From assembly GCA_902603475.1 (NCBI GenBank), contig CACKUZ010000001.1:1-64000 (forward strand): 64,000 bases of DNA, given 5' to 3'. The DNA comes from an uncultured Pelagibacteraceae bacterium. Lineage in GTDB: Bacteria > Pseudomonadota > Alphaproteobacteria > Pelagibacterales > Pelagibacteraceae. The notes under the pieces were generated by a model, which did not search any database, was not told where the DNA came from, and saw nothing but the letters and a program-made list of their open reading frames with translations. The position numbers and the translations under genes are program-made. This document shows positions 13,079 through 24,787 of the stretch, piece after piece (the first letter of the stretch is position 1; the number at the start of each line of letters is the position of its first letter).

Positions 13079-13375
13079 ATGGCTAGATCAGTTTGGAAAG
13101 GACCGTTTGTCGAAGAAAGCCTTATAAAAAAGGTTGAAAAATTGAAAAACGATCCGATAAAAAAACCTATTAAAACATGGTCTCGAAAATCTACGATAAT
13201 TCCTGATTTTGTTGGAATAAGCTTTTTAATTTATAATGGTAAAAAATTCATACCAATAACAATATCTGAGGATATGGTCGGTCATAAATTTGGAGAATTT
13301 TCACCAACAAGACAATTTTTTGGACACACACCTGCAGATAAAAAAGCTAAAGTAGAGGGCGGAGTTAAAAAATAA
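13079..13375 (+). CDS. rpsS: 30S ribosomal protein S19
   Basis: [33 protein letters not shown]. Confidence 0.98.
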   Translation: MARSVWKGPFVEESLIKKVEKLKNDPIKKPIKTWSRKSTIIPDFVGISFLIYNGKKFIPITISEDMVGHKFGEFSPTRQFFGHTPADKKAKVEGGVKK

Positions 13376-13770
13376 TGAGTAAAATTAGAAAAGAAATTGA
13401 TACTAAAACTGTAAAATCAGTAAATAAAAATGTACGATCAAGCACAAGAAAATTAAATCCTATTTTAAAATCAATAGTAGGAAAAAAAGTAGATGTAGCA
13501 ATAAGAGATTTAACTTTTTCTGATAAAAGAATTTCAAAAGATGTAAAAAAAACAATTTCTTCAGCAGTTGCTAATGCAGAAAATAATTATCAATATGATA
13601 TTGACAAACTAATCGTAAAAGAGGCTTACAGTGGAAAACAAGTAGTTATGAAAAGATTTAGAGCGAGAGCAAAAGGTAGAGCTGCAGAGATAATGAAACC
13701 GTATTCAAATGTTACAATAATTTTAACAGAAAAAACAAAAAAAATGGAGAAACATGGGACAAAAAGTTAA
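13375..13770 (+). CDS. rplV: 50S ribosomal protein L22
   Basis: L22 C-terminal motif [27 protein letters not shown]10 order. Confidence 0.97.
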   Translation: MSKIRKEIDTKTVKSVNKNVRSSTRKLNPILKSIVGKKVDVAIRDLTFSDKRISKDVKKTISSAVANAENNYQYDIDKLIVKEAYSGKQVVMKRFRARAKGRAAEIMKPYSNVTIILTEKTKKMEKHGTKS

Positions 13771-14413
13771 TCCAGTCGGACTAAGATTAGGAATTAATAG
13801 AGGGTGGGATTCCGTTTGGTATGCCAAAAAAAAAGACTTTGGTAACAACCTTATTGAGGATTTTAGAATAAGAGAATATGTAAAGAAAAATGTAGTCAAT
13901 TCTGGAGTTTCTAAAGTAATGATAGAGAGAACTACTAAAAAATGTTTTGTAACAATTTATACATCTAGACCTGGTTTTGTTATTGGAAAAAAAGGCACAG
14001 ATATAGAAAAAATTAAAGGGAATTTATCAAAATTAACCTTAAACGAGGTTGTTTTAAATATAAAAGAAGTAAAAAAACCTGAAACTAATAGTTATTTAGT
14101 TGCTGAAAATATAGCTCAACAATTAGTAAAAAGAGTCTCTTACAGAAGGGCAATGAAAAGAGCCATGCAGTCTGCATTAAGATTAGGCGCAAAAGGCATC
14201 AAGGTATCAATTAGTGGAAGGTTAGGTGGAAATGAAATAGCAAGAACCGAATGGTTAAGAGAGGGTAGTATACCTTCTCATACTTTAAGAGCCGATATAG
14301 ATTATTCTGAAGCAGAAGCCCTAACAACTTACGGAATTATTGGAATTAAGATTTGGATTTACAAAGGTGAGATATTTACAAAAGAATTTAGTCAAGAAAG
14401 GAACAAGGCATAA
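13754..14413 (+). CDS. rpsC: 30S ribosomal protein S3
   Basis: [26 protein letters not shown] motif [13 protein letters not shown]. Confidence 0.98.
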   Translation: MGQKVNPVGLRLGINRGWDSVWYAKKKDFGNNLIEDFRIREYVKKNVVNSGVSKVMIERTTKKCFVTIYTSRPGFVIGKKGTDIEKIKGNLSKLTLNEVVLNIKEVKKPETNSYLVAENIAQQLVKRVSYRRAMKRAMQSALRLGAKGIKVSISGRLGGNEIARTEWLREGSIPSHTLRADIDYSEAEALTTYGIIGIKIWIYKGEIFTKEFSQERNKA

Positions 14414-14415
14414 AA

Positions 14416-14823
14416 ATGTTACAACCCACTAGAACAAAATTTAGAAAAGCACATAAGGGAAGAATTCATGGAAATGCCTCAAGATGTAATGTTATGAACT
14501 ATGGTTCATTTGGACTAAAAGCAATTCAACCTGAAAGAATTATATCAAGACAAATAGAAGCCGCTAGAGTGGCATTAACCAGACATATGAAGAGACAGGG
14601 AAGAGTTTGGACAAGAATGTTTCCAAATATCCCAGTGTCAAAAAAACCTACAGAGGTTAGAATGGGTAAAGGTAAAGGATCACCAGAATTTTGGGCATGC
14701 AGAGTTAAGCCGGGAAGAATTTTATTTGAAGTAGATGGAGTGTCTGAACTGATAGCAAAAGAAGCCTTATATAAAGCGTCAGCAAAACTACCTATAAAAT
14801 GTAAATTTATTAAGAGAATATAA
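14416..14823 (+). CDS. rplP: 50S ribosomal protein L16
   Basis: [40 protein letters not shown]. Confidence 0.98.
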   Translation: MLQPTRTKFRKAHKGRIHGNASRCNVMNYGSFGLKAIQPERIISRQIEAARVALTRHMKRQGRVWTRMFPNIPVSKKPTEVRMGKGKGSPEFWACRVKPGRILFEVDGVSELIAKEALYKASAKLPIKCKFIKRI

Positions 14824-14824
14824 A

Positions 14825-15013
14825 ATGAAAAAAAAAGAAATAAAAAAATTAACAAAACAACAAAAAAAAGAAAATATTATAAAATTAAAAAAAGATCTAT
14901 TTAATTTTAGGTTTCAAATGGTTAATGGACAAGTGAAAAATCCAGCTAAAATTAATGAGACTAAAAAAAATATAGCAAGATTAAAATCAATGTTAGAAGT
15001 AAAAAATGCCTAA
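14825..15013 (+). CDS. rpmC: 50S ribosomal protein L29
   Basis: [31 protein letters not shown]; position. Confidence 0.95.
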   Translation: MKKKEIKKLTKQQKKENIIKLKKDLFNFRFQMVNGQVKNPAKINETKKNIARLKSMLEVKNA

Positions 15014-15242
15014 AAAGATTTTAAATGGAATTGTAGTGAGTGATAAACCAAACAAAACTATTACTGTGCTAGTTGAAAGAAAATATCAGCACCCAGTTTT
15101 TAAAAAAGTTATGAAAGCTAGAAAAAAATATAATGCTCATGATGAAGAAAATAAATTTAAAATTGGAGATAAGGTATCAATTAGAGAAAGTAGACCTTTT
15201 TCTAAAAATAAAAAATTCGAAGTTATTGGAGAAACTAAATGA
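15006..15242 (+). CDS. rpsQ: 30S ribosomal protein S17
   Basis: [27 protein letters not shown]; position. Confidence 0.97.
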   Translation: MPKKILNGIVVSDKPNKTITVLVERKYQHPVFKKVMKARKKYNAHDEENKFKIGDKVSIRESRPFSKNKKFEVIGETK

Positions 15243-15607
15243 TACAGGTACAAACAGAATTATTAGTAGCAGATAATACTGGTGCAAAGAAAATTGAGTG
15301 TATAAAAGTATTAGGTGGGTCTAAAAGAAGATATGCAAGTATAGGCGATACCATTGTTGTTGCAGTAAAAGAAGCGATACCAAAAGGAAAAGTAAAAAAA
15401 GGGGCTGTGCATAAGGCTGTTGTTGTAAGGGTTAAAAAGGGTATTCACAGAAATGATGGATCAAAGGTTAGATTTGACAATAATGCAGCTGTTCTTACGG
15501 ATGACAAGGGCGAACCAATTGGAACTAGAATTTTTGGTCCAGTAACAAGAGAGCTCAGAAATAGAGGTCAAATGAAGATTATTTCCTTAGCCCCAGAGGT
15601 CTTGTAA
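15239..15607 (+). CDS. rplN: 50S ribosomal protein L14
   Basis: [37 protein letters not shown]. Confidence 0.99.
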   Translation: MIQVQTELLVADNTGAKKIECIKVLGGSKRRYASIGDTIVVAVKEAIPKGKVKKGAVHKAVVVRVKKGIHRNDGSKVRFDNNAAVLTDDKGEPIGTRIFGPVTRELRNRGQMKIISLAPEVL

Positions 15608-15846
15608 TGATTAAAAAAGGTATGAAAGTAAAGATATTAACCGGCAAGGATAAAAGCAAAGAGGGTGAAGTGATGGAAATTGATAGAAAAAATAATAGGG
15701 CAAAAGTTAAAGGAATTAATATTGTAAAAAAACATGTAAAAACCACTAAAGAAAAAAAGGGTGGAATAATCTCAAAAGAAAATTTTATACACTTATCTAA
15801 TTTAAAAAATATAGAAATAAGTAAAAAAATTGAGGCTAAAAAATAA
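15607..15846 (+). CDS. rplX: 50S ribosomal protein L24, short form
   Basis: [40 protein letters not shown]; position; only 79 aa. Confidence 0.94.
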   Translation: MIKKGMKVKILTGKDKSKEGEVMEIDRKNNRAKVKGINIVKKHVKTTKEKKGGIISKENFIHLSNLKNIEISKKIEAKK

Positions 15847-16400
15847 TGGAACCAAGACTAAAACAAATAATTTTTAAAGAAATTAACCCAAGTTTAAAGG
15901 AAATGTTTGGATATAAAAGTTTATTTATGGGTCCAAAAATCCAAAAAATTGTAATCAATATGGGTTTAGGATTAGATGGTAACGATTCAAAAATAGTAAA
16001 TTCGTGTCAAGAGGATCTTGCTAGCATAACAGGTCAAAAACCTGTCATTACTAAATTTAGAAAATCTATCGCAAACTTCAAAACAAGAAAAAATACCAAT
16101 TCAGGCTTAAAGGTAACATTAAGGAAAAATAAAATGTACGAGTTTATTGATAGATTGGTAAATATAGCTTTACCAAGGATTAAAGATTTTAGAGGATTAA
16201 ATGCTAATGGATTTGACAAATTTGGAAATTACACATTTGGAATTAAAGAACAAATAATATTTCCAGAGGTTAATTTTGATAAAGTAGATAAAATAAGAGG
16301 TTTGGATATTACAATTGTAATCAAAACAACAGATAAGAGTCATAGTTTTGAACTTCTTAAAAAGTTAAATTTTCCATTTAAAGAAGGAAGGAACAACTAA
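15846..16400 (+). CDS. rplE: 50S ribosomal protein L5
   Basis: [63 protein letters not shown]. Confidence 0.98.
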   Translation: MEPRLKQIIFKEINPSLKEMFGYKSLFMGPKIQKIVINMGLGLDGNDSKIVNSCQEDLASITGQKPVITKFRKSIANFKTRKNTNSGLKVTLRKNKMYEFIDRLVNIALPRIKDFRGLNANGFDKFGNYTFGIKEQIIFPEVNFDKVDKIRGLDITIVIKTTDKSHSFELLKKLNFPFKEGRNN

Positions 16401-16705
16401 TGGCAAAACTGAGTGCAATTAATAAAAACAATAAAAGAATAAAACTTGCTGAAAAGTATTATAAAAAAAGAACAAGTTTAAAAAAAATAATTATGGATAA
16501 GAAGCTATCATTTGAAGATAGATTTAAAGCACAACAAAAACTATCAAAACTACCAAGAAATTCAGCAAAGATTAGAGTTAGAAATAGATGTCAAATAACA
16601 GGTAGACCGCATGGTGTTTATCGAAAATTAAAAATATCAAGAATTGCCCTAAGACAATTAGGTTTAGAAGGCAAAATTCCTGGTATGGTAAAATCAAGTT
16701 GGTAG
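16400..16705 (+). CDS. rpsN: 30S ribosomal protein S14
   Basis: [38 protein letters not shown]. Confidence 0.98.
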   Translation: MAKLSAINKNNKRIKLAEKYYKKRTSLKKIIMDKKLSFEDRFKAQQKLSKLPRNSAKIRVRNRCQITGRPHGVYRKLKISRIALRQLGLEGKIPGMVKSSW

Positions 16706-16714
16706 GAGGGAATT

Positions 16715-17110
16715 ATGAGTTTAAGTGATCCAATAGGAGATATGTTAGCAAGATTAAAGAACTCTCAAAAAAGAAACCATAAGAAAATCGAATTGCCATC
16801 ATCCAAATTTAAAGCAAAAATAGCAGAAATTTTGAAGTCTGAAGGATATATAATTGATTATGAGGTAAAATCAGACCAGAATAAATCAAATTTAAGCATA
16901 AGTTTAAAGTATAGCTCAGGAAATCCTGTCATAAGCTCTATAGAAAGAGTTTCAAAACCTGGAAGAAGAATATTTTCAAGTGCAGAAAGCCTACCTAAAG
17001 TAAATAATGGACTAGGCATAGCTATAATATCAACACCCAAAGGTGTCATGACAGATATAGACGCAAGAAAACAAAAAGTTGGTGGTGAAATAATTTGTAA
17101 GGTATTTTAA
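16715..17110 (+). CDS. rpsH: 30S ribosomal protein S8
   Basis: MSLSDPIGDMLARLKNSQ; GLGIAIISTPKGVMTDIDARKQKVGGEIICKVF. Confidence 0.98.
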   Translation: MSLSDPIGDMLARLKNSQKRNHKKIELPSSKFKAKIAEILKSEGYIIDYEVKSDQNKSNLSISLKYSSGNPVISSIERVSKPGRRIFSSAESLPKVNNGLGIAIISTPKGVMTDIDARKQKVGGEIICKVF

Positions 17111-17649
17111 TGTCTAAAATTGGTAAAATAGCAATTTCAATTCCAGAAAAAGTTAAAGTTATTTTAAGTGGAAGCAGCATTAACATTGAGGGTCCATTAG
17201 GAAAAAAATCTTTAAATATTGATTTGGATATTTTTGAATTAAACATTAATGAGGGCAAAGAGGTATTACTAAAACCTAAACATAATAATCAAAGTACAAA
17301 AAGATTGTGGGGCATGAACAGAAGTTTGTTAAATAATGCAATTATTGGTGCTAGTAAAGGGTATGAGAAAGTTCTTGAACTATCTGGCGTAGGTTACAGA
17401 GCAACATTAAAAGGAAATATTTTAAATCTACAACTAGGTTTCAGTCATGACATAAATTTTAAAATTCCTGACGGAGTAAAAATTTTAGTTGAGAAGCAAA
17501 CAATCTTAAAAATTTCTGGAACAGACAAGCAACAAGTGGGGAAGGTAGCTGCTGAGATTAAAAGTTTAAGACCCCCAGAACCATACAAAGGCAAAGGTAT
17601 TAAGGAGCAAGGTCAATATATATTAAGAAAAGAAGGTAAGAAAAAATAA
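17110..17649 (+). CDS. rplF: 50S ribosomal protein L6
   Basis: [44 protein letters not shown]. Confidence 0.98.
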   Translation: MSKIGKIAISIPEKVKVILSGSSINIEGPLGKKSLNIDLDIFELNINEGKEVLLKPKHNNQSTKRLWGMNRSLLNNAIIGASKGYEKVLELSGVGYRATLKGNILNLQLGFSHDINFKIPDGVKILVEKQTILKISGTDKQQVGKVAAEIKSLRPPEPYKGKGIKEQGQYILRKEGKKK

Positions 17650-18002
17650 TGAGCATAACTAAAATGGAAAGAAAAAAATTCAGGGTGAGAAATAAAGTTA
17701 AAAAAGTTTCATCAGTTGAGAGATATAGACTAAGCGTAAGTAGGTCAGCAAAAAATATTAGTGCACAGATTATTGATGATACAAAAAATATAACTCTTGC
17801 TTATGCATCTTCTAATACAAAAGAAATTAAATCACAAAAAAAAACAAAGAAAGAATTGTCAATTTTAGTTGCAGAGAATTTGGCAAGAAAAGCAAAAGAT
17901 ATGAAAATAACCAAAGTTTATTTTGATAGGGGTATTTATAAGTATCATGGAAGAGTAAAATTGTTAGCAGATGAACTCAGAAAAAATGGGATGGAATTTT
18001 AA
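17649..18002 (+). CDS. rplR: 50S ribosomal protein L18
   Basis: [47 protein letters not shown]. Confidence 0.97.
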   Translation: MSITKMERKKFRVRNKVKKVSSVERYRLSVSRSAKNISAQIIDDTKNITLAYASSNTKEIKSQKKTKKELSILVAENLARKAKDMKITKVYFDRGIYKYHGRVKLLADELRKNGMEF

Positions 18003-18005
18003 ATT

Positions 18006-18506
18006 ATGGAAAAAAGTACAGAATTTGTTGAGAAATTAGTACACATTAACAGAATAACTAAGGTAGTTAAAGGTGGAAGAAGATTTGGGTTTTCTGCACT
18101 AGTAGTTGTTGGAAATCAAAATGGTAAAATAGGTGTTGCTCATGCTAAAGCAAAACAAGTTCCTGATGCCATTAAAAAAGCAAATGAACTAGCCAGAAGA
18201 AATCTTGTGCAAATTCCATTAAGAGAAGGAAGAACTATACATCATGATATTTTCGGTAAAGATGGAGCAGGTAAAATTAAACTACGAGCTGCTCCAAAAG
18301 GAACTGGAATTATTGCGGGTGGCGCAGTCAGAGCTGTTTGCGAGGTTCTCGGGATTAAAGATATAGTTGCAAAATCTCTTGGCACGGCAAACCCACATAA
18401 TGTAATCAGAGCTTGTATGAAAGCCCTATCAAAGCAAAATTCACCAAAAAATATTTCTTTAATTAGAAATAAAAAAATATCAGAAATTATTGAAAAAAGA
18501 GGATAA
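18006..18506 (+). CDS. rpsE: 30S ribosomal protein S5
   Basis: [45 protein letters not shown]. Confidence 0.99.
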   Translation: MEKSTEFVEKLVHINRITKVVKGGRRFGFSALVVVGNQNGKIGVAHAKAKQVPDAIKKANELARRNLVQIPLREGRTIHHDIFGKDGAGKIKLRAAPKGTGIIAGGAVRAVCEVLGIKDIVAKSLGTANPHNVIRACMKALSKQNSPKNISLIRNKKISEIIEKRG

Positions 18507-18964
18507 TGAATATTTTAAATAATACTTTAAAAATTAAAAGACCAAAGAAAAGACTAGGAAGAGGTATAGGGTCTGGTAAGGGAAAAACATCCGGTAGAGG
18601 AGTTAAAGGTCAAAAATCAAGATCTGGTGTAGCTATAAAAAGTTTTGAAGGTGGGCAAATGCCGCTTTATAGAAGATTGCCTAAAAGAGGGTTCAATCCT
18701 ATTAAAAAAATGAAAATAGCTAAAATCAATCTCGATCAATTACAAACTTTTGTAGAAAATAAACGAATTAATACATCTGACCAAATAAATTTAGAAAGTT
18801 TAAAAAAGAACAAAATTATAAAAAAAATATATTCAAAACTTAAAATTTTAGCGAATGGTAATCTAAATTCAAAAATAAATATAGAAGCAGATTTTTATTC
18901 AGTCGCAGCAAAAGACAAGATTGAAAAACTTGGTGGGATAATAAAAATTAAAAATCATAAATAA
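18506..18964 (+). CDS. rplO: 50S ribosomal protein L15
   Basis: KKRLGRGIGSGKGKTSGRGVKGQKSRSGVAIKSFEGGQMPLYRRLPKRGF. Confidence 0.98.
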   Translation: MNILNNTLKIKRPKKRLGRGIGSGKGKTSGRGVKGQKSRSGVAIKSFEGGQMPLYRRLPKRGFNPIKKMKIAKINLDQLQTFVENKRINTSDQINLESLKKNKIIKKIYSKLKILANGNLNSKINIEADFYSVAAKDKIEKLGGIIKIKNHK

Positions 18965-20245
18965 ATGAGTGAGTCATCACAAACAAATGATTTAAGAAAT
19001 AGAATTCTATTTACTGTATTTATACTTGCAATTTATAGGCTAGGAACGTTTGTTCCACTTCCAGGTATTGATCCAGAACAACTACAAATAATGATGGACA
19101 GCAATCAAAAAGGATTGCTTGGAATGTTTAATGTTTTTGCGGGTGGTGCTGTTAGCAGAATGGCAATTTTTGCACTTGGAATAATGCCATATATTTCTTC
19201 ATCAATTATTATTCAATTATTGACAGGTGTTACTGAGTATTTTAAAAATCTTAAAGCACAAGGTGAAATCGGTAGACAAAAAATTACTCAAATTACAAGA
19301 TATGGAACAGTCTTATTGGCAACAGTCCAAGGTTATGGGTTAGCAGTTGGTCTTGAATCATCTGCAGATTTGGTAATTAACCCAGGATCTTTTTTTAAAA
19401 TTTCAACTGTAACTACAATTGTTGCAGGGACAATTTTTTTGATGTGGTTAGGAGAACAAATTACACAAAGAGGTATTGGTAATGGTATTTCATTAATTAT
19501 TTTTTCAGGTATTGTAGCAGAAATTCCAAGAGCTTTAGTTACCACATTTGAACTAGGTAGAACTGGTGCCATTTCTACTTTAATGATAATATTTATATTT
19601 CTACTGCTTATTTTTACTATCTTATTTATTGTTTTTATGGAGAGAGCACTAAGAAAAATTTTAATAAATTACCCCAAAAGACAAATGGGTAATAAAATGT
19701 ATGGAGGTGAATCATCACACTTACCTCTTAAAATAAATTCAGCAGGAGTTATTCCTGCAATTTTTGCTTCCGCTCTATTACTGTTACCAGTAACATTTTC
19801 AAATTTTAATATTTCACAAAATGAAACCTTTTTAAATATATCTTCATATTTTTCTCAGGGCCAACCCCTGTATATGATATTATATGCGTCTGGTATTATT
19901 TTCTTCACTTTTTTTTATACCTCAATAACTTTCAACCCGAACGAAACAGCAGAAAACTTAAGAAAGTATGGTGGATTTATCCCTGGAATAAGACCTGGTG
20001 AGAGTACTGCATTGTATATAGATACAATTCTAACAAGGTTAACGACTATAGGAGCTTTATATTTAACGCTAGTTTGTTTAATGCCAGAATTTTTAATAGC
20101 TAATTATCCAATACCTTTTTATTTAGGTGGCGCATCTGTATTAATTGTAGTTGTAGTCGCTATTGATACTGTAACTCAGGTTCAAACAAGATTAATGAGT
20201 TCACAATATGAACAATTAATTAAGAAAACAAAATTTGGAAGATAG
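18965..20245 (+). CDS. secY: preprotein translocase subunit SecY
   Basis: SecY membrane protein; FVPLPGIDPEQL, GIMPYISSSIIIQLLT, GEQITQRGIGNGISLIIFSGI. Confidence 0.99.
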   Translation: MSESSQTNDLRNRILFTVFILAIYRLGTFVPLPGIDPEQLQIMMDSNQKGLLGMFNVFAGGAVSRMAIFALGIMPYISSSIIIQLLTGVTEYFKNLKAQGEIGRQKITQITRYGTVLLATVQGYGLAVGLESSADLVINPGSFFKISTVTTIVAGTIFLMWLGEQITQRGIGNGISLIIFSGIVAEIPRALVTTFELGRTGAISTLMIIFIFLLLIFTILFIVFMERALRKILINYPKRQMGNKMYGGESSHLPLKINSAGVIPAIFASALLLLPVTFSNFNISQNETFLNISSYFSQGQPLYMILYASGIIFFTFFYTSITFNPNETAENLRKYGGFIPGIRPGESTALYIDTILTRLTTIGALYLTLVCLMPEFLIANYPIPFYLGGASVLIVVVVAIDTVTQVQTRLMSSQYEQLIKKTKFGR

Positions 20246-20250
20246 TCCAA

Positions 20251-20814
20251 GTGAATGTTATTATTTTTGGACCACCAGGTGCAGGCAAAGGTACACAAGC
20301 CATCAATATTTCGAATAAACTAAATCTTTTTCAAGTTTCAACTGGCGATCTTTTAAGAAGTGAAGTGAAAAATAAAACAGATATTGGTAAGGATATTGAA
20401 AATACAATTTCAAAAGGTGATTTTGCAACTGACGAAATTGTTAATGATTTAATAAAAAAAGTTGTTTTTGATCCTGAAAAAAAAAATAAATTAATATTTG
20501 ATGGATATCCGAGATCTTTAAGCCAGGCTAAAAACTTGGAAATATTATTAAAAAAATCCAATCAAAAAATAGAATTTATTTTTTTTCTAAATGTTAAAAA
20601 AGAAACAATCATAAAAAGAATTGAAAAAAGAAGCCTTCTTGAAAATAGAGCGGATGATAACCTATCTACTATTCTTAAAAGGTATGATGCATACATGGAG
20701 ACGACCAAACCCGTCTTGGATTTTTACTCTAAAAATGAAAATTTTTATGAAATTGATGGAAGCGAGGAAATTACCGAAATATCTACTAAAATCGAACAAA
20801 TTCTGTCTGTTTAA
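20251..20814 (+). CDS. adk: adenylate kinase (short-LID form), GTG start
   Basis: MNVIIFGPPGAGKGTQAINIS P-loop; DGYPRSLSQA. Confidence 0.97.
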   Translation: MNVIIFGPPGAGKGTQAINISNKLNLFQVSTGDLLRSEVKNKTDIGKDIENTISKGDFATDEIVNDLIKKVVFDPEKKNKLIFDGYPRSLSQAKNLEILLKKSNQKIEFIFFLNVKKETIIKRIEKRSLLENRADDNLSTILKRYDAYMETTKPVLDFYSKNENFYEIDGSEEITEISTKIEQILSV

Positions 20815-20818
20815 GACA

Positions 20819-20846
20819 TTGACTTTAAAAGAACTTATTATATAAA
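20819..20846 (+). promoter_or_regulatory. candidate sigma70 promoter for rpsM-rpsK-rpoA-rplQ
   Basis: TTGACT (20819-20824), 16-nt spacer, TATAAA (20841-20846) in the 56-bp adk-rpsM gap. Confidence 0.55.
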
Positions 20847-20870
20847 AGTCTAAATTTTTATCTCAATAAT

Positions 20871-21254
20871 ATGGCTCGTATAGCAGGTGTAAACATACCA
20901 CAAAACAAATTAGTTAGAATTGGTCTAACTTATATATTTGGTATTGGAGAAAAAAACTCTAACGACATTTGTAGATCATTAGATATACCAGAAACAAAAA
21001 GAGTTAACGAGTTAACAGACGAAGAAATTCTTAAGATTAGAGAATTTATAGATCAAAAATTTACCGTAGAGGGTGACTTGAGAAGAGATACATCTCTTAA
21101 TATTAAAAGACTCATTGATCTTGCATCTTATCGAGGTTCTAGACATAGGAAAAAATTGCCAGTCAGAGGACAAAGAACTAGATGTAATGCACGAACACGT
21201 AAAGGTAAGGCAATTGCTATAGCGGGTAAAAAATTAACTCCACTTAAAAAATAA
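20871..21254 (+). CDS. rpsM: 30S ribosomal protein S13
   Basis: [42 protein letters not shown]. Confidence 0.98.
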   Translation: MARIAGVNIPQNKLVRIGLTYIFGIGEKNSNDICRSLDIPETKRVNELTDEEILKIREFIDQKFTVEGDLRRDTSLNIKRLIDLASYRGSRHRKKLPVRGQRTRCNARTRKGKAIAIAGKKLTPLKK

Positions 21255-21267
21255 TATAGAAATTAAA

Positions 21268-21711
21268 ATGGCAAAAGATAAAACAGAAAAAAAAGATCAA
21301 CCTACAGAGTCACAGCCAAAACAAAAAAAAAGCTCTTATTCAAAAAAGAAAAAAAATAAAAAAAACATTCTTAACGGAATTGCTTATGTTCAATCAACTT
21401 TTAATAATACAATTGTAACTATTGCTGATACCAGTGGAAATGTAATATCATGGGCTTCTGCTGGTCAAAAAGGTTTTAAAGGTTCAAGAAAATCAACACC
21501 CTATGCTGCTCAAGTAGCAGCAGACTCAGCAGCCGCAAAAGCGCTTGAAGTTGGCATGAAAATTTTATCAGTCGAGGTAAAAGGTCCTGGCTCTGGTAGA
21601 GAAACTGCGTTACGTGCACTGCAGGCAAGAGGTTTTAAAATTATTTCTATTAAAGATACAACACCAATGCCACATAACGGTGCAAGACCACCAAAAAAAA
21701 GGAGAGTATAA
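21268..21711 (+). CDS. rpsK: 30S ribosomal protein S11 with Lys-rich N-terminal extension
   Basis: [46 protein letters not shown]. Confidence 0.98.
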   Translation: MAKDKTEKKDQPTESQPKQKKSSYSKKKKNKKNILNGIAYVQSTFNNTIVTIADTSGNVISWASAGQKGFKGSRKSTPYAAQVAADSAAAKALEVGMKILSVEVKGPGSGRETALRALQARGFKIISIKDTTPMPHNGARPPKKRRV

Positions 21712-21712
21712 A

Positions 21713-22741
21713 ATGGATACAACTGAAGTGAATATAAAAAATTGGAAATCACTAATAAGACCACCAAAACTTGATGTAAATTTAAGTGAAGACAAGTCTT
21801 ATGCTAAAATAATAGCTGAACCATTAGAAAAAGGATATGGCTTAACACTTGGAAACTCATTAAGAAGAATTCTTTTGTCATCTATAAGAGGTACTGCAGT
21901 AACAGCAATACAAATTGATGGTGTCTTGCACGAATTTACTTCAATTAAGGGTGTAAGAGAAGATGTTACAGATATAGTATTAAATGTTAAATCTCTGGCA
22001 TTAAAGAGTAATTCAGAATCAGTGAACAAATTAATCCTAGATGCAAAAGGACCGGGCGAAATTAAAGCTTCAAATATTACAACCACTGCTGATATAGAAA
22101 TTCTTAATCCAGATTTAGTAATATGTAATTTAGATGAAAACACTAATTTTCATATGGAAATGACTGTTAGCAATGGTAAAGGTTATGTTTCAGCTGACAT
22201 GAACAAGCCAGATGAACCACCTTTAGGACTTATTTCAATAGACTCTTTATTTAGTCCAGTAAAAAAAGTCTCATATTCTATTAGTACCGCAAGAGAAGGA
22301 AAGGCACTAGATTATGATAAACTTACGATGGAAGTTGAAACAAATGGATCAATCTCAGCTGAAGATGCTGTAGCTTACTCTGCAAGGATATTCCAAGATC
22401 AACTTGGTATGTTTGTTAACTTTGATGAACCTCAAGAAGTTATTGTTAGAGAACAACCAACAGAACCAGAATTTAATAAAAACTTATTAAGAAAAGTAGA
22501 TGAATTAGAACTTTCTGTTAGATCAATGAATTGTTTAAAAAATGATAATATAATTTATATTGGTGATTTAGTTCAAAAATCAGAAGGTGAAATGTTAAGA
22601 ACACCTAATTTTGGAAGAAAATCATTAAATGAAATTAAAGAAGTATTGACTGGAATGTCATTATATCTAGGAATGGAAATACCCAATTGGCCACCTGACA
22701 ATATTGCTGAATTATCTAAAAAACTAGAGGAAGCTATCTAA
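21713..22741 (+). CDS. rpoA: DNA-directed RNA polymerase subunit alpha
   Basis: Start set at [17 protein letters not shown] (21713) rather than the upstream ORF start; [24 protein letters not shown]. Confidence 0.97.
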   Translation: MDTTEVNIKNWKSLIRPPKLDVNLSEDKSYAKIIAEPLEKGYGLTLGNSLRRILLSSIRGTAVTAIQIDGVLHEFTSIKGVREDVTDIVLNVKSLALKSNSESVNKLILDAKGPGEIKASNITTTADIEILNPDLVICNLDENTNFHMEMTVSNGKGYVSADMNKPDEPPLGLISIDSLFSPVKKVSYSISTAREGKALDYDKLTMEVETNGSISAEDAVAYSARIFQDQLGMFVNFDEPQEVIVREQPTEPEFNKNLLRKVDELELSVRSMNCLKNDNIIYIGDLVQKSEGEMLRTPNFGRKSLNEIKEVLTGMSLYLGMEIPNWPPDNIAELSKKLEEAI

Positions 22742-23187
22742 TGCGACACAAAATGGGCTATAAAAAGCTCAATAGAACCTCTGAACACAGAAAAGCATTA
22801 ATAAAAAATATGCTTAATTCTCTTGTGAAATATGAACAAATTACTACAACACTTCCAAAAGCAAAGGTTTTAAAACCACAGGCTGATAAATTAATTACTT
22901 TAGGCAAGAAAGATACGCTTCAAAATACAAGAGCTTTGATTTCTAAGCTTCAAGATGAGGCATCAGCAAGCAAAATTAGAAAAACATTATCAAAAAGATA
23001 TGAAAATAGAAAAGGTGGATATACAAGAATAATTAAGGCAGGGTTTAGATATGGAGATAATGCTCCTATGGCAGTAATAGAATTCGTAGACCGTGATATA
23101 GAAGCAAAAAAAGTAGATAAAAAGAAAAAAGAAAAATCTACAGCAACTGATAAAAAAACAGAAACACCTAAAGAAGCTACAGCCTAA
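22741..23187 (+). CDS. rplQ: 50S ribosomal protein L17
   Basis: [42 protein letters not shown]. Confidence 0.98.
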   Translation: MRHKMGYKKLNRTSEHRKALIKNMLNSLVKYEQITTTLPKAKVLKPQADKLITLGKKDTLQNTRALISKLQDEASASKIRKTLSKRYENRKGGYTRIIKAGFRYGDNAPMAVIEFVDRDIEAKKVDKKKKEKSTATDKKTETPKEATA

Positions 23188-23199
23188 ATAATCCTCACT

Positions 23200-24105
23200 A
23201 TGAAAAAAACTATCAACGTAGATACTACGTATGCTGGTATGCGTATTGATAGATTTCTTCGAAAACAGTTTGAGTCGGTACCTCAGAGTTTAATTGAGAA
23301 AAGTCTTAGAAGTGGAAAAATTAAACTTAATAAAAAAAAAATCAAAAGCTCTACTAAACTTCAACTTAATGATTTAATTGAACTTTATAATTTTGAAATT
23401 AAAAAAAAAATTATAAAAAATAAAGTAAAATTTAAACCTTCAGATACAATAATTAAGGAAAACGAAGATTTTATCATCGAAAATAATGATGACTTTATTG
23501 TTCTTAATAAGCAAGCAGGCATATCTGTTCAGGGTGGAACAAAATCAAAAAAAAATCTTATAGATATTTTTTCTAATAGTGACATTTTTAAAGACGATAA
23601 GCCATATTCAGTACATAGACTTGATAAAGAAACATCCGGAGTATTTTTAATAGCAAAAAATAGATCAACTGCACAACTACTCACAACACTTTTTAGATTA
23701 AGAAAAGTTTATAAAACTTATATAGCAATATGTCATGGGGAAATCACTATGAAGAACAAAGGTTTAATTAAAAATAATCTTATAAGATACGACGAAACTA
23801 AAAAGATAGTTGAGAATGCAGAGACTTATTATGAAATTTTAGATAAAAATAATAATTCTACCTTTATTCAACTTAAACCGATCACAGGAAGAAAACATCA
23901 GCTAAGAAAGCAATTATTTGATTTAGGTCACTCAATTATTGGCGACAAAAAATATAATTCCTACAAAATACAAAAAAATAATAAAAATTTAATGCTTCAT
24001 TCTTATGAAATTAAATTTAAAATGAATGAAAAAAAATATACATTTCGAGCTATACCACCTGAATATTTTAGAAATATGTTAAAAGCAAAAAGACTTAATT
24101 TTTAA
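23200..24105 (+). CDS. rluC: RluA-family (RluC-like) rRNA pseudouridine synthase
   Basis: S4-like N-terminus; [17 protein letters not shown] catalytic motif; [14 protein letters not shown]. Confidence 0.85.
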   Translation: MKKTINVDTTYAGMRIDRFLRKQFESVPQSLIEKSLRSGKIKLNKKKIKSSTKLQLNDLIELYNFEIKKKIIKNKVKFKPSDTIIKENEDFIIENNDDFIVLNKQAGISVQGGTKSKKNLIDIFSNSDIFKDDKPYSVHRLDKETSGVFLIAKNRSTAQLLTTLFRLRKVYKTYIAICHGEITMKNKGLIKNNLIRYDETKKIVENAETYYEILDKNNNSTFIQLKPITGRKHQLRKQLFDLGHSIIGDKKYNSYKIQKNNKNLMLHSYEIKFKMNEKKYTFRAIPPEYFRNMLKAKRLNF

Positions 24106-24727
24106 TTTCTTTCAAAAATTTTTCAATTAACGTGTCTGATATATAATTGTATCTTTGTTTTTTAATTTTAATGAGATTTGTAATTTCTTTATCTTTAATA
24201 CCACAAGGAATTATTTTTTTATAAGCATCCAAGTTATTTGAAATATTTAGTGCAAAACCATGGTAAGCAATCCACTTCTTAACTTTAATACCTATGGCTG
24301 CAACTTTTTCAATTTTAATTTTATTATCAAATTTTCTTTTATGCCAAATACCTACATTTTTTCTATCTGCAAAAACTTTAATATTAAATTCTTTTAAAGT
24401 ATTAATTATAGCATTTTCTACTGAAGAAATAAGTTTTCTAATGTTTTTTTCTCTTTTATTTAAATCAATCACAAAATAAAAAACTAATTGGCCAGGACCG
24501 TGGTATGTTATTTTTCCACCTCTATTTGTTTTGATTAACTTTATTGATTTATCTAACAACTCGCTATTTTTATAACTTGTTCCTGCTGTATAAACCTCTT
24601 TATGTTCTAAAATCCATATTAGTTCATTTTTTTTTTTGACGTGAATTTCATTCAATCTTTTTTCTAATAATGCAATAGCATTTTCGTATTTTATTGGTTT
24701 TATTGACTTTTTGATCTCTATTATCAT
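24095..24727 (-). CDS. lipB: lipoyl(octanoyl) transferase
   Basis: [54 protein letters not shown]. Confidence 0.95.
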   Translation of the reverse strand: MIIEIKKSIKPIKYENAIALLEKRLNEIHVKKKNELIWILEHKEVYTAGTSYKNSELLDKSIKLIKTNRGGKITYHGPGQLVFYFVIDLNKREKNIRKLISSVENAIINTLKEFNIKVFADRKNVGIWHKRKFDNKIKIEKVAAIGIKVKKWIAYHGFALNISNNLDAYKKIIPCGIKDKEITNLIKIKKQRYNYISDTLIEKFLKEIKN

Positions 24728-24787
24728 TATAAATTTGTAATATTAATATTTTGTATTAATAGTGCCAACTAAATTATAGATAAAATT

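Noticed and set aside
21614-21712. Upstream extension of the rpoA ORF
   Set aside because: Overlaps rpsK; the conserved RpoA N-terminus starts at 21713 ([17 protein letters not shown]).
21510-21795. Two minus-strand ORFs over the rpsK/rpoA junction
   Set aside because: Antisense to conserved S11 and RpoA; no support.
24728-24787. AATATTAATATT palindrome in divergent lipB-mgtE gap (24739-24750)
   Set aside because: Short, purely A/T palindromes are expected by chance in such AT-rich spacers.
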